From Lysinibacillus sp. OF-1 (GTDB taxonomy: Bacteria > Bacillota > Bacilli > Bacillales_A > Planococcaceae): DNA of 64,000 nucleotides. Under the pieces are notes generated by a model, which worked only from the letters and a program-made list of their open reading frames with translations, was not told the origin of the DNA and did not search any database. The stretch lies in NCBI RefSeq assembly GCF_028356935.1, contig NZ_CP102798.1, forward strand, positions 3,472,001-3,536,000, read 5' to 3'. The number at the start of each line of letters is the position of its first letter. Position 1 is the first letter of the stretch. Of the stretch, positions 1 through 9,268 are shown one piece after another. The position numbers were made by a program, and so were the translations under genes.

Positions 1-2135
1 GCAAAACGCACAATCAGTTCATAGACTTCTTCCGCTACTTGCTGATCAAAGCCTTGCTGTAATGCCCCTTGAATAAATGCAGCACGTTGCTCCTCTAAAA
101 CTTGACGATCTTTTTTACTCACTGCACGGCGCAGTAAATCGGCTTGTCCCATTGTAAATCCTGCGAGAACTGAGGCAATTTTAATAATCTGCTCTTGATA
201 GACAATTACACCAAATGTCTCTTGTAAAATAGGCTCTAACACTGGATGGGGCATCGTAACCATTTCTTTGCCAGCTTTTCTTCTTGCATAGACCGGAATA
301 AAATCCATTGGACCAGGACGATAAAGTGCATTTATAGCTACAATATCTAAAAAGTTCGTAGGATGGATATCACGTAAAGCTTGTTTCATTCCGTCTGATT
401 CTAATTGAAAAATCCCTAGCGTATCCCCTTTTTGTAAAAGTTGAAACGTCTTTTCATCATGCATAGGGATTCGTTCAAATTCTATCCAAGGTCCTCCCAC
501 TTTATAAATAGACCAACGTATTTGCTCTAAAATGGTGAGATTACGCAAGCCTAAAAAATCCATTTTGACGAGACCGCACGCTTCAATATCTCCCATCGGC
601 CATTGCGTACTATAAATACCATCATGCCCTTCTTCAATTGGTACCGTATTCACTAATGGCGAAGGGGCGATGACAATACCAGCTGCATGTGTAGAGGAAT
701 TTCTAGGCAGACCTTCTAATTTTAGCGCTACCTCGAACCATCGCTGATGCTTTTCATTGTCTGCAAGCCAGTTTTGAAAGTCATGTGATTCTGCCATAGC
801 TCTTTGCAATGTAATACCAGGCTTATTTGGAATCATCTTCGAAATTTTTTCTAATGTCTCTGCCTCAAAACCAAAAACCCTTGCAACATCCCTCGCAACT
901 GCCTTTGCAGACAGTGTGCCAAATGTAATAATTTGCGCAACATTGGCTTTGCCATATTTTTGGGCAACATACTGAATCACTTGATGTCTTTTACTATCAA
1001 CAAAATCAATATCAATATCAGGTAAAGTAATTCTTTCAGGGTTTAAAAAACGTTCAAATAATAAACCATAGGCAAGTGGATCTACTTGTGTAATGGCGAG
1101 GCTATATGCCACAAGGGAACCTGCGGACGAACCACGACCAGGTCCAGTCAAAATGCGATTTTCTTTCGCATAGTGCATAAAATCCGCGACAACTAAAAAA
1201 TAGTCAGCAAAGCCCATGGAACAAATAATTTCAAGCTCATATTGTAGCCGTTCCCGATAGGCTGTAGGTATCGTCATTTGCTGAAATCTTTCTTCTAATC
1301 CTGTAAATGCTTCCTTCATCAGCAAGCTTTCAGCTGTTTCATCTACAGGTACAGGAAATTTAGGCATTTGCACAGACATTTCAGGTACAACAGCTTTACA
1401 GCTAGCAAGCATTTGTACACTTGCTTCAAGCCACTGTGGATGATCAGCAAACCAATTTTGCCATTCATCTGCTGTCGGTGCAAAATAGCCTTGCACATCG
1501 GCCGTTAGCATAGTGTTTCCTAGCTTATCACCTGTATCAATTGCTCTTGCTACTTCATAAGCAAAATGATCTTCTGGACGTAAAAAATAACAGCTTTGAG
1601 TGGCAACAAGCGGAATAGACTGTTCTTCGCACCAAATCACTATTTCTTCTTCATTCGCTGTTTTTACTCCATCTGGTCTAGCGATGCCCACATATAATTG
1701 CTGTTGAAATAGCTGAATTAAAGCAGTGACCGCAGTATGCCAATCCTCTAAATCTGCAAAATCATTTGTGGAAAGCAGAGCTATACAACCCGCTGCGTAT
1801 CCCTCAAGCCACTTCCAAGGCAACACTTCGTCTTGTCTAATGGATATAGCACTACTAATCTTTAATAGCTGTTGATAGCCCTCCTGCGTTTGTGCATACA
1901 GAACAAGAGGGATGGTTTTCTCATGCCACTGTACGTTAACGGAAAGCCCAATGACAGCGTGGATACTTGCTTGCTGCAATGCTTTACAAAAAGGCAAAAG
2001 CCCGTACAATTTCGTATTAACGATTGCACAGGCCTGTGTCTTTTGCTCTTGTAAAAAAGGAATCAATTGCTCAAGCCGAATTGTGCTTTTCAATAAATCC
2101 GCGCTCGTATACATTTTCGTATATACATGTGTCAA
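1..2135 (-). CDS. dnaE: DNA polymerase III subunit alpha DnaE, N-terminal 711 codons (3' end outside window)
   Basis: Partial gene running off the left edge. It encodes the DnaE replicative polymerase, which in Bacillus extends primers on the lagging strand beside PolC. Visible are the GPGRGSSAGS segment and the palm aspartate motif PDIDIDF at about residues 372-378. I start it at a TTG at 2135 because AAGGAAGGGA lies just upstream; an internal ATG at 2114 is the alternative. The N-terminal PHP domain keeps its fold-like pattern (YGLLPFCKAL, AVIGL), but the usual His-rich opening and the TDH motif are replaced by VYTKMYTS and VNTK, so metal binding there looks lost. It follows nrnA by 22 bp, probably in one transcript. 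Confidence 0.95.
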   Translation of the reverse strand, partial: MTHVYTKMYTSADLLKSTIRLEQLIPFLQEQKTQACAIVNTKLYGLLPFCKALQQASIHAVIGLSVNVQWHEKTIPLVLYAQTQEGYQQLLKISSAISIRQDEVLPWKWLEGYAAGCIALLSTNDFADLEDWHTAVTALIQLFQQQLYVGIARPDGVKTANEEEIVIWCEEQSIPLVATQSCYFLRPEDHFAYEVARAIDTGDKLGNTMLTADVQGYFAPTADEWQNWFADHPQWLEASVQMLASCKAVVPEMSVQMPKFPVPVDETAESLLMKEAFTGLEERFQQMTIPTAYRERLQYELEIICSMGFADYFLVVADFMHYAKENRILTGPGRGSSAGSLVAYSLAITQVDPLAYGLLFERFLNPERITLPDIDIDFVDSKRHQVIQYVAQKYGKANVAQIITFGTLSAKAVARDVARVFGFEAETLEKISKMIPNKPGITLQRAMAESHDFQNWLADNEKHQRWFEVALKLEGLPRNSSTHAAGIVIAPSPLVNTVPIEEGHDGIYSTQWPMGDIEACGLVKMDFLGLRNLTILEQIRWSIYKVGGPWIEFERIPMHDEKTFQLLQKGDTLGIFQLESDGMKQALRDIHPTNFLDIVAINALYRPGPMDFIPVYARRKAGKEMVTMPHPVLEPILQETFGVIVYQEQIIKIASVLAGFTMGQADLLRRAVSKKDRQVLEEQRAAFIQGALQQGFDQQVAEEVYELIVRF

Positions 2136-2157
2136 ATGAATCCCTTCCTTTTCTCTG

Positions 2158-3102
2158 TTAATGATACGCCTTACACATTTCTTGTAATCTTGAAATAACG
2201 TGGTCAGCTTCCTCCCATGAATAAGCTGTCGCACCAGATGCAAGCGGATGTCCTCCACCATTAAATTCTTTTGCTAATGTATTAATAACAGGTCCCTTCG
2301 AACGTAGACGTACTCGTATTTGATCTACTTCTTCAATGAAAACAACCCACGCGCATATCCCTTTGACACTGCCAAGGCATCCTACTAATAAAGAGGCCTC
2401 AGATGGCACTGTATTATATTCCGCTAACAATTCCTTTGTTAGCTTTACATAGGCAGCCCCATGCTCATCCATTGTAAAGTTTTGATAAATATAGCCTTGT
2501 AAATTAAGTAGCTTTTGCTCCATTTCATACATACCATCAAAAATTTGATTTCGATCAAAATCATATGTAATCAGCTCTGAAGCCACTTTAAATGTTTTCG
2601 CTGTCGTGCTTGGGAACTGGAATCTTCCTGTATCCCCTACAATTCCTGCAAATAATAAGCGTGCAGCAGCATCTGTAAGTTGCCAGCTAGCAACTGCCTT
2701 GCCTTCTTCATACAATTCATAAATCATTTCACTGCATGAGCTTGCTGTCGTATCTACCCATAATAAGTCACCATATGCATCGTCATTTGGGTGGTGATCA
2801 ATTTTTATCACCATTTTTCCTTTTGTATAGCGTTGATCGTCAACCCGCTCTGTATTGGCTGTGTCTGTGACAATTACTAAAGCATTGTCGTACATATCAT
2901 CTGCTATTTCATCAGGCTGTGCCATAAACGATAAGGAAGCGTCATGTTCACCAACAGCAAAGACCTTTTTCTCAGGGTAGTTGGCTAAAATAATCTCTTT
3001 TAAACCTTGCTGAGAACCATAAGCATCCGGATCTGGACGTACATGACGATGAATAATGATTGTTTCAAAGGCCTTAATTGTGTCGATGATTTGTCTTTTC
3101 AC
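2158..3102 (-). CDS. nrnA: NanoRNase / pAp phosphatase NrnA (DHH family)
   Basis: A bifunctional enzyme that degrades 2-5 nt RNA oligomers and removes the 3' phosphate from pAp, recycling the end products of mRNA decay and sulfate assimilation. The 314-residue protein has the N-terminal RHVRPDPDAYGS metal motif, the DHH motif in KIDHHPND, a second Asp motif GDTGRF and the C-terminal DHHA1 signature GGGHPLASGA, so both domains are complete. I use the GTG at 3102, preceded by TTGGAGG, rather than the longer frame to 3141, because family members begin right here. It is divergent from ytpI and precedes dnaE. In B. subtilis two sporulation genes, ytrI and ytrH, sit between the two; they are absent here. 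Confidence 0.93.
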   Translation of the reverse strand: MKRQIIDTIKAFETIIIHRHVRPDPDAYGSQQGLKEIILANYPEKKVFAVGEHDASLSFMAQPDEIADDMYDNALVIVTDTANTERVDDQRYTKGKMVIKIDHHPNDDAYGDLLWVDTTASSCSEMIYELYEEGKAVASWQLTDAAARLLFAGIVGDTGRFQFPSTTAKTFKVASELITYDFDRNQIFDGMYEMEQKLLNLQGYIYQNFTMDEHGAAYVKLTKELLAEYNTVPSEASLLVGCLGSVKGICAWVVFIEEVDQIRVRLRSKGPVINTLAKEFNGGGHPLASGATAYSWEEADHVISRLQEMCKAYH

Positions 3103-3192
3103 CTTAAATTCCTCCAAAATGATAGTAAGAACCGTTAGCATTTTTTTATAATTATCGTTACAATAATGTCTAGTTATGCTAGGAGGTTTACT

Positions 3193-3498
3193 ATGCTCAA
3201 TTTAATATTTGTATTTGCGATTATCATATCTTTTGTTTTTTACTTCTATTTTAAAACAAAACAATTCCGTTCTCCATTACCAATCGCCAAAAATTGGTAT
3301 AAAAGTAAGGCGAATATCGGCTTAGGTTCCTTAATTTTATCCTTCGCTTTAAATCAAGCTTATTTATTCCCAGGCTTATTTACATTTATTATTGTAGCAA
3401 TTCTTGTCGCACTAGGCATCTTAGTTGTTATAGAAAATATAAAAAAAGCACGCCATTATGGGCAATTTGTTGAGGAAGAATTCCGCATTAATCAATAA
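3193..3498 (+). CDS. ytpI: YtpI-family small membrane protein
   Basis: A 101-residue protein of unknown function with three predicted hydrophobic segments: about residues 2-18 (LIFVFAIIISFVFYFYF), 41-60 and 62-82. A short charged tail follows. The start is the ATG after AGGAGGTTTACT; an upstream in-frame start at 3166 has no ribosome site. It matches B. subtilis YtpI in size and position, between nrnA and ytoI. It is transcribed divergently from nrnA and convergently with ytoI, with a shared hairpin downstream. No catalytic motif is visible. Confidence 0.8.
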   Translation: MLNLIFVFAIIISFVFYFYFKTKQFRSPLPIAKNWYKSKANIGLGSLILSFALNQAYLFPGLFTFIIVAILVALGILVVIENIKKARHYGQFVEEEFRINQ

Positions 3499-3508
3499 TA
3501 TATGTAAC

Positions 3509-3547
3509 AAAGGGATGACCAAGCAATTGCGCTAGGCCATCCCTTTT
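3509..3547. terminator. Bidirectional terminator between ytpI and ytoI
   Basis: AAAGGGATG pairs with CATCCCTTT around a loop of about 18 nt, with T-rich sequence on the right and A-rich on the left. It can therefore stop ytpI (+) and ytoI (-), which converge here. Confidence 0.8.
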
Positions 3548-3554
3548 TCAATAC

Positions 3555-4862
3555 TTAACGTTCTAATAGTTGGAACATCATCATTGCCTTACCGACAAGC
3601 ATTTGTTGATTATACACTTCGAAGTCCATTTTCACAAACTTACGACTCATGTCTAAAATGCGAGGCTTAACCGTAAGCGTACTTTCCATTTGAACCGGCT
3701 TAATAAAATAAATAGTCATATTCTCAGCCACTGCATCACCACGTTTACGGCGTTTTAAGGCAAATGAACCAACTTCAGCTAGTAAAGTTGTAAAAGCACC
3801 ATATGAAATGGCCCCATATTGATTGGTCATTTGTGGTGTGACTTTAAACTCTACTATTAGTTCTTCATCACCCAGTACCTTCATTTCATTTTTCACTAAA
3901 TCATCAATCGTTTCACCGTGCTGAGGCTGTCTTTGTGCTAATTGCAGCGCCTTAAGTACATCCTGACGACTAATAACACCTTGCAAAACATTGTCATCAT
4001 CAACAATTGGTAAAAGATCAATTCCTTCCCAAATCATACGATGCCCAGCAGAAGCGACACTCATTTTCATGGAACCAGCAATCGGATTTTTTGTCATTAC
4101 TTTTTCAACTAGCTCGTTCTCTTCACGACCAATAACGTCTTTTACGGTAATCATCCCGACTAATTTATTTTGATGTGTGACAACAGGAAATGCACCATGT
4201 GTTGTGCGTTCATTTAACTTATGAAAATGATGGATCGTTTCATCATTTTTTAAGGCAGCCGTGTCAGTCATTGGGACATAAATATCTTCAATAAATAAAA
4301 TATCTTTTTTGATTAATTGGTCATAAATTGCTCGGTTAATCATTGTTGCTACTGTAAACGTATCATAGCTTGTTGAAATAATGGGTAAATCTAATGAATC
4401 CGCAAGTATTTTATTATCTTCCGTTGTATCAAAACCGCCAGTGATTAAAACAGCTGCACCCGCTCGAAGTGCATTTTCATGTGCCTTAATCCGGTTACCA
4501 ACAATCAATAAGCTACCTGCATCTGTATAACGCATCATGTCTTCTAATTGCATTGCACCAATGACAAATTTCGTTAACGTTTTATGTAGACCCGATTTTC
4601 CACCTAAAACTTGGCCATCGACAATATTGACAATTTCTGCAAAAGTTAAGCGTTCAATATTTTCTTTCTTTTTTTTCTCAATGCGAATTGTTCCAACACG
4701 CTCAATCGAACTTACTAAGCGACGATTTTCCGCTTCCTTTATGGCACGATAAGCCGTCCCTTCACTCACTTGCATTTCTTTCGCTATTTGACGTACTGAA
4801 ATTTTATCGCCCACGGGTAGTGATTCGATGTATTGTAAAATTTTCTCATGTTTTGTAGACAA
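3555..4862 (-). CDS. ytoI: YtoI: HTH / DRTGG / tandem CBS / hotdog protein
   Basis: A 435-residue multidomain protein. In order it has an N-terminal winged helix resembling GntR/DeoR readers (residues 1-65, KISVRQIAKEMQVSEGTAYRAI), a DRTGG domain (about 70-190), two CBS domains (about 195-310, usually adenine-nucleotide sensors) and a C-terminal hotdog thioesterase-like domain (about 330-435). This order is that of B. subtilis YtoI, whose role is unknown; it is plausibly a nucleotide- or acyl-CoA-sensing regulator (inference). The start is a TTG at 4862 behind ATAGGTGAT. It is convergent with ytpI and has its own upstream region facing ytkL. Confidence 0.9.
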   Translation of the reverse strand: MSTKHEKILQYIESLPVGDKISVRQIAKEMQVSEGTAYRAIKEAENRRLVSSIERVGTIRIEKKKKENIERLTFAEIVNIVDGQVLGGKSGLHKTLTKFVIGAMQLEDMMRYTDAGSLLIVGNRIKAHENALRAGAAVLITGGFDTTEDNKILADSLDLPIISTSYDTFTVATMINRAIYDQLIKKDILFIEDIYVPMTDTAALKNDETIHHFHKLNERTTHGAFPVVTHQNKLVGMITVKDVIGREENELVEKVMTKNPIAGSMKMSVASAGHRMIWEGIDLLPIVDDDNVLQGVISRQDVLKALQLAQRQPQHGETIDDLVKNEMKVLGDEELIVEFKVTPQMTNQYGAISYGAFTTLLAEVGSFALKRRKRGDAVAENMTIYFIKPVQMESTLTVKPRILDMSRKFVKMDFEVYNQQMLVGKAMMMFQLLER

Positions 4863-5014
4863 AATATCACCTATTTCCTAAGCTTCTATTCTGCTCTTAG
4901 TGTACCATATTTTTTATAAAAATATTTAATATAAAGTGATCAAATTGTTTAACTTTCCCCATCATTTCAACTACTAGCGTGGTGTCAATTCATATAGTAC
5001 AGCCCTATCAACGA

Positions 5015-5698
5015 TTAGAAACAGTTTACTTTTTCGCCAGCTTTCAAAATTTGAACCTCTGTATTTTGCACTAAATCTGCAAAAATTTGTGGATCCTGCT
5101 CGATTGGTGGGAATGTATTGTAATGAATTGGTACGACAATTTTCGGCTTTAAGAATGAAACCGCGCAAGCTGCATCCTCTGGTCCCATTGTAAAATTATC
5201 CCCAATCGGTAAAAATGCAATATCAATAGGGTGTCGTTCGCCAATTAATTTCATATCACTAAATAGAGCTGTATCACCTGCATGATAAATCGTTAATCCC
5301 TCAACAAATAATAAAACCCCTGCCGGCATACCCATATAAATTATTTCATTATTTTCTGTTACATAAGATGAACCGTGAAAGGCTTGTGTAAACTTCACCT
5401 TACCAAAGTCAAACTCCTTAGCACCACCAATATGCATTGGATGTGCTTTTACACCTTGCCAAGAGATCCAATTAGCTAATTCATTTGGAGCAATGACTAA
5501 CGCATCTTTTTTCTTCGCTAGCTCCACTGTGTCCCCAACATGATCATTATGTCCATGTGTAAGTACAATAATATCTGGTGCTTCTCCTGCCACCGTTAAG
5601 TCTGTTTGCCCATTGCCATTAATAAAAGGGTCAATTAAAATTGTTTTCCCGTTTGTTTGAATTTTGACAACTGAATGTCCATGATAACTAATTTCCAT
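5015..5698 (-). CDS. ytkL: UPF0173 metallo-beta-lactamase-fold hydrolase YtkL
   Basis: A 227-residue member of the UPF0173 family, predicted cytosolic metal-dependent hydrolase of unknown substrate. The first metal motif HGHNDH is at residues 48-53, and later His and Asp ligands lie in [16 protein letters not shown] and VPIHYNTF. I start it at the ATG at 5698 because GAGGAGG lies just upstream; the longer frame to 5737 lacks a site. It is co-directional with ytoI, 152 bp away, and divergent from the peptidase gene. Length and motif order match the family, so it looks intact. Confidence 0.88.
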   Translation of the reverse strand: MEISYHGHSVVKIQTNGKTILIDPFINGNGQTDLTVAGEAPDIIVLTHGHNDHVGDTVELAKKKDALVIAPNELANWISWQGVKAHPMHIGGAKEFDFGKVKFTQAFHGSSYVTENNEIIYMGMPAGVLLFVEGLTIYHAGDTALFSDMKLIGERHPIDIAFLPIGDNFTMGPEDAACAVSFLKPKIVVPIHYNTFPPIEQDPQIFADLVQNTEVQILKAGEKVNCF

Positions 5699-5931
5699 TT
5701 TAAAATCCTCCTCGAAAACCAAATTACAGTTCATCATTTTAATTCGCTACTCATGCGCTTTTTCCCTTTTTTTGATATGCTTGTACAGAGAATAATCGTA
5801 GTGTTCTCTAACAGCCTTATACCCTGTTAGCGCACAATTATTCAGTACTAGAAAAGGAACATCGACATTGCTTTATAGAGTCGACGCTTTTTTACGTAAA
5901 ATTTCCCATGTACTAAAAGGAGGACATATTG

Positions 5932-7020
5932 ATGTCAAAGGTCGAAGAAATCCAAAGTTATTTACAGCAACATCACATCGATGCAGCATTTGTAACAACA
6001 CCTGACAATGTTTTTTACGTTTCAGGCTTTAAAAGTGATCCACATGAAAGATTACTAGGAGTCATGATTTTTAAAGATGCCGAGCCTTTTCTAATTTGTC
6101 CACAAATGGAGATTCCAGATGCGAAGGCAGCAGGTTGGTCTTATGAGGTAATCGGCCATCAGGATACTGAAAACTCAATGGACGTTCTTGCGCAAGCAAT
6201 CATTTCACGCCAAGTTAATCCGACTACGTTTGCTATTGAAAAAGCGCAACTAATCGTCGAGCGTTTAGAAGCTTTACAGCAATCATTCCCACAGGCTAAC
6301 TTTGTTCGCCTTGATGAAAAGATTAATGCTATGCGCGTCATCAAAGATGGGACTGAATTAGAAAAATTACGTAAAGCTGCGGAGCTAGCAGACTATGCAA
6401 TTGAAATCGGTTGTAAGGAGATCGCTGAAGGGAAAACAGAAATGGAAATTCTAAAAGCGATTGAAAGTGCTATTCAAGATAAAGGTTGCAAAATGTCCTT
6501 TGAAACAATGGTATTAAGTGGTCCAAAAACGGCCTCTCCTCACGGCAAGCCAGGTGCACGTAAAATTGAAAAAGGGGATATGGTATTATTTGACCTTGGG
6601 GTTATTTACGATGGCTATTGCTCAGATATTACGCGTACTGTTGCCTTTGGGGAGCCTAGTGAAGCACAGAAGGAAATTTATCACGCTGTTTTAGCTGCCA
6701 ATACAAATGCTGTCGCAGCTGTAAAACCAGGTATTCGTGCGATGGACTTAGATAAAATTGCACGTGATACTATCACAGAAGCTGGCTATGGTGAATATTT
6801 CACTCACCGTCTTGGTCATGGCCTTGGAATTTCTGTGCATGAATTCCCATCCGTTACAGGTGCAAATGAAATGACGATGGAAGAAGGCATGGTCTTTACA
6901 ATTGAGCCAGGGATTTATAAATCAGATGTGACAGGCGTACGCATTGAGGATGATGTAGTTGTAACGAAAGATGGCGTTGAAGTATTAACAAAATTCCCGA
7001 AAGATTTAATTGTTCTATAA
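5932..7020 (+). CDS. Xaa-Pro dipeptidase / aminopeptidase P-like M24 metallopeptidase
   Basis: A 362-residue M24B peptidase that probably releases N-terminal residues from peptides with proline at position 2. The N-terminal creatinase-like domain (1-125) is followed by the pita-bread catalytic domain. The metal ligands are visible: two Asp in FDLGVIYDGYCSDITRT (about residues 220-231), His in HRLGHGLG (about 295), Glu in TIEPGIY (about 325) and Glu in GVRIEDD (about 339). AAGGAGGA precedes the ATG by 8 nt; a TTG one codon upstream is less likely. It stands alone between a 230-bp upstream region and a strong terminator. B. subtilis relatives are YkvY and PepQ-type enzymes; I cannot tell which is the orthologue. 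Confidence 0.9.
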   Translation: MSKVEEIQSYLQQHHIDAAFVTTPDNVFYVSGFKSDPHERLLGVMIFKDAEPFLICPQMEIPDAKAAGWSYEVIGHQDTENSMDVLAQAIISRQVNPTTFAIEKAQLIVERLEALQQSFPQANFVRLDEKINAMRVIKDGTELEKLRKAAELADYAIEIGCKEIAEGKTEMEILKAIESAIQDKGCKMSFETMVLSGPKTASPHGKPGARKIEKGDMVLFDLGVIYDGYCSDITRTVAFGEPSEAQKEIYHAVLAANTNAVAAVKPGIRAMDLDKIARDTITEAGYGEYFTHRLGHGLGISVHEFPSVTGANEMTMEEGMVFTIEPGIYKSDVTGVRIEDDVVVTKDGVEVLTKFPKDLIVL

Positions 7021-7028
7021 TTACACAC

Positions 7029-7065
7029 AAAAAAAGGAAGCAACTAGTGTAGTGCTTCCTTTTTT
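7029..7065. terminator. Bidirectional terminator between the peptidase gene and ald
   Basis: A 13-bp stem AAAAAAGGAAGCA / TGCTTCCTTTTTT with an 11-nt loop, and T-runs on both strands. It serves the two converging genes. Confidence 0.92.
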
Positions 7066-7068
7066 GAT

Positions 7069-8184
7069 TTATTGAATTAACTCATCCACTTCGACAAATG
7101 GAAGACCTTGTGAATCTGCCACTGCTTTATAGACTAGTTGTCCATCTAATGTATTCACACCTTTTTTCAGTGCCGCATTATCTAGGCAAGCTTGTTTATA
7201 GCCTTTGTTTGCAATTTGAAGTGCATATGGAATTGTATTATTTGTTAAAGCAATTGTTGATGTGCGCGGTACTGCTCCTGGCATATTTGCTACTGCATAA
7301 TGTACTACGCCATGTTTCACGTATGTTGGGTCATCATGAGTTGTCACACGATCAGACGAAGCAAAAATACCGCCTTGGTCAATCGCAATATCGACTACAA
7401 CAGAGCCAGCTTGCATTGACTGAATCATTTCTTCAGATACAAGTTTCGGTGCTTTTGCGCCTGGTATTAACACCGCACCAATGACTAAATCTGAATCTTT
7501 CACTGATTCTGCAATATTATAAGGATTTGAAATTAATGTTTGAACATCACGACCAAACAGATCTTCTAATTGACGTAAACGTTCTGGGCTTAAATCGATT
7601 ACTGTCACATCCGCACCCATGCCAACAGCGATTTTTGCAGCATTTGTTCCTGCGATACCACCACCGATTATTGTCACCTTGCCACGCTGCACACCTGAAA
7701 CGCCACCTAATAAAATACCTTTACCAGCATGGTTTCTTTCTAAGAACTGTGCACCGATTTGCGTAGCCATTTTACCAGCTACTTCACTCATAGGCGTTAA
7801 CAATGGTAATGAACCGTTTGCTAATTGCACTGTTTCGTAGGCAATACCTACAACCTTTTTATTTAAAAGTGCCTGAGTTAGTTCAACCTCTGGCGCTAAG
7901 TGTAAATACGTAAATAAAATTTGACCTTCATAGAAATAATCATATTCAGAAGCTACAGGTTCTTTTACCTTCATGATCATTTCTTGTGACCATGCTTCTT
8001 TAGCAGTTTGAACAATATGAGCTCCTGCTGCAATGTAATCAGCATCCGTAAAGCTTGACCCTAAGCCTGCTCCAGTTTCAATGTATACCTCATGACCTGC
8101 GTGTGTTAAAGTTACAACTCCTGCTGGTGTCATGGCTACACGATTCTCATTGTTTTTAATTTCCTTTGGAATACCAATCTTCAT
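7069..8184 (-). CDS. ald: Alanine dehydrogenase
   Basis: NAD-dependent enzyme that interconverts L-alanine with pyruvate and ammonium. In Bacillus it feeds alanine into central metabolism and is needed for normal sporulation. The 371-residue protein begins [22 protein letters not shown], the family opening, and carries the Rossmann motif [17 protein letters not shown] at about residues 168-185. Length equals the family norm. AGGGGATAGGAAAC precedes the ATG. It is monocistronic, with a long AT-rich upstream region shared with the divergent usp gene and a strong terminator downstream. Confidence 0.96.
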   Translation of the reverse strand: MKIGIPKEIKNNENRVAMTPAGVVTLTHAGHEVYIETGAGLGSSFTDADYIAAGAHIVQTAKEAWSQEMIMKVKEPVASEYDYFYEGQILFTYLHLAPEVELTQALLNKKVVGIAYETVQLANGSLPLLTPMSEVAGKMATQIGAQFLERNHAGKGILLGGVSGVQRGKVTIIGGGIAGTNAAKIAVGMGADVTVIDLSPERLRQLEDLFGRDVQTLISNPYNIAESVKDSDLVIGAVLIPGAKAPKLVSEEMIQSMQAGSVVVDIAIDQGGIFASSDRVTTHDDPTYVKHGVVHYAVANMPGAVPRTSTIALTNNTIPYALQIANKGYKQACLDNAALKKGVNTLDGQLVYKAVADSQGLPFVEVDELIQ

Positions 8185-8609
8185 TGTTTCCTATCCCCTT
8201 CCATAGCATAAAAAATAAGCATCATTATTATGTAACTAAGAATTGATGCACCCCTTGCCATTCCATATTACCAAACAAATGCAAAAAAAGCTTTAACTAA
8301 AGCAAATACAAATAAAATTTCTAACATTTATAAAATACTAAATATTTAAACGATGAATAATGGTATAAATTATTATATTTGAAAACTAAAAAGACGGCTA
8401 TAACAGTTGCTAACGAAGTAAATACTTCCACAAGTTCTACCGATCAAAAGGCGTTTACACGCTGTAAATAGTGGGAATTAAGTAAGTGTATATAATTGAC
8501 ATTTTGAAATGAAATGTCTTCACTTTTTCATATTTTTCTTTCGGAAAGTATTTCCTTTAGAAAATCATTTGGTATAATCAACATATACAAATCAGGGAGG
8601 TTTTTCAAA
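8185..8609. promoter_or_regulatory. 425-bp divergent intergenic region, ald / usp
   Basis: AT-rich, with no open frame of note. On the plus strand TATAAT at 8573-8578 lies 32 bp before the usp ATG, without a good -35 at 16-18 bp. A TTGACA at 8496-8501 has no matching -10. On the minus strand I cannot pick a convincing promoter pair for ald. The region is longer than needed for two simple promoters, so regulator sites are possible but not identified. Confidence 0.4.
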
Positions 8610-9059
8610 ATGGCTAATCATTATAAAAGCATTGTTGTTGCAGTAGACGGCTCAAAAGAAGCTGAATATGCATTTCGTAAGTCAATTGATGTTGCAAAAC
8701 GAAACGAAGGTGCTGTCTTAAATCTAGTAAATGTTATTGATACACGTTCATTCGCTGCAATCGAAGCATATGACCGTTCCATTGCAGAACGTGCTCAAGC
8801 ATTCTCTGAAGAGCTATTAAATGGTTACAAAAAACAAGCTGAAGATGAAGGCTTAACAAACGTTAATCTTATCATTGAGTACGGCTCTCCTAAAAATATC
8901 ATTACAAAAGAGCTTTCTAAAGTCGTAGACGCAGATCTAATCATTTGTGGTGCAACTGGTCTAAATGCAGTTGAACGCTTCCTAATCGGTTCAGTATCTG
9001 AAGCAATTGTACGTTCAGCTAAATGTGACGTACTTGTTATCCGTACACCAGAAAACTAA
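8610..9059 (+). CDS. Universal stress protein, UspA family
   Basis: A single-domain 149-residue Usp protein, an ATP-binding cytosolic stress protein that typically dimerises. It opens KSIVVAVDGSKEAEYAF and has the nucleotide-binding glycine motif in GATGLNAVERFLIGSVSEAIV near residue 115-135, so it belongs to the ATP-binding subgroup. The true start is the ATG at 8610 after AGGGAGGTTTTT; upstream in-frame codons would add 32 residues with no ribosome site. It is monocistronic with a strong terminator directly downstream. The client process is unknown. Confidence 0.92.
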   Translation: MANHYKSIVVAVDGSKEAEYAFRKSIDVAKRNEGAVLNLVNVIDTRSFAAIEAYDRSIAERAQAFSEELLNGYKKQAEDEGLTNVNLIIEYGSPKNIITKELSKVVDADLIICGATGLNAVERFLIGSVSEAIVRSAKCDVLVIRTPEN

Positions 9060-9071
9060 TTCGCAATACAT

Positions 9072-9102
9072 AAAAAGGTATCCTTCCATAGGATACCTTT
9101 TT
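9072..9102 (+). terminator. Terminator of the usp gene
   Basis: AAAAAGGTATCC / GGATACCTTTTT with a 7-nt loop and a T-run, 12 bp after the usp stop codon. Confidence 0.92.
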
Positions 9103-9268
9103 ACATTGTGTTGAAAAACAAAACGATCACTAGAATTTCTATGAAGGGTGAAAAAGGCTTTTCATTCTAAAGGACGCTGGTCCAACAGAAATCACCCTCA
9201 CCTTACCAAAAGGTCTTTTTCTGCTAGTAGTAACATCATCTTTTTACTTATGTCGGCTTCCAGAGCAA

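Noticed and set aside
5780-5900. Small hairpins (TAACAG...CTGTTA and TCGAC...GTCGA) upstream of the M24 peptidase gene
   Set aside because: Stems of 5-6 bp with no T-run or conserved riboswitch motif; not better than chance.
7098-7484. 128-codon open frame opposite ald
   Set aside because: Antisense to a strongly conserved gene, with no ribosome site and low-complexity Leu-rich composition.
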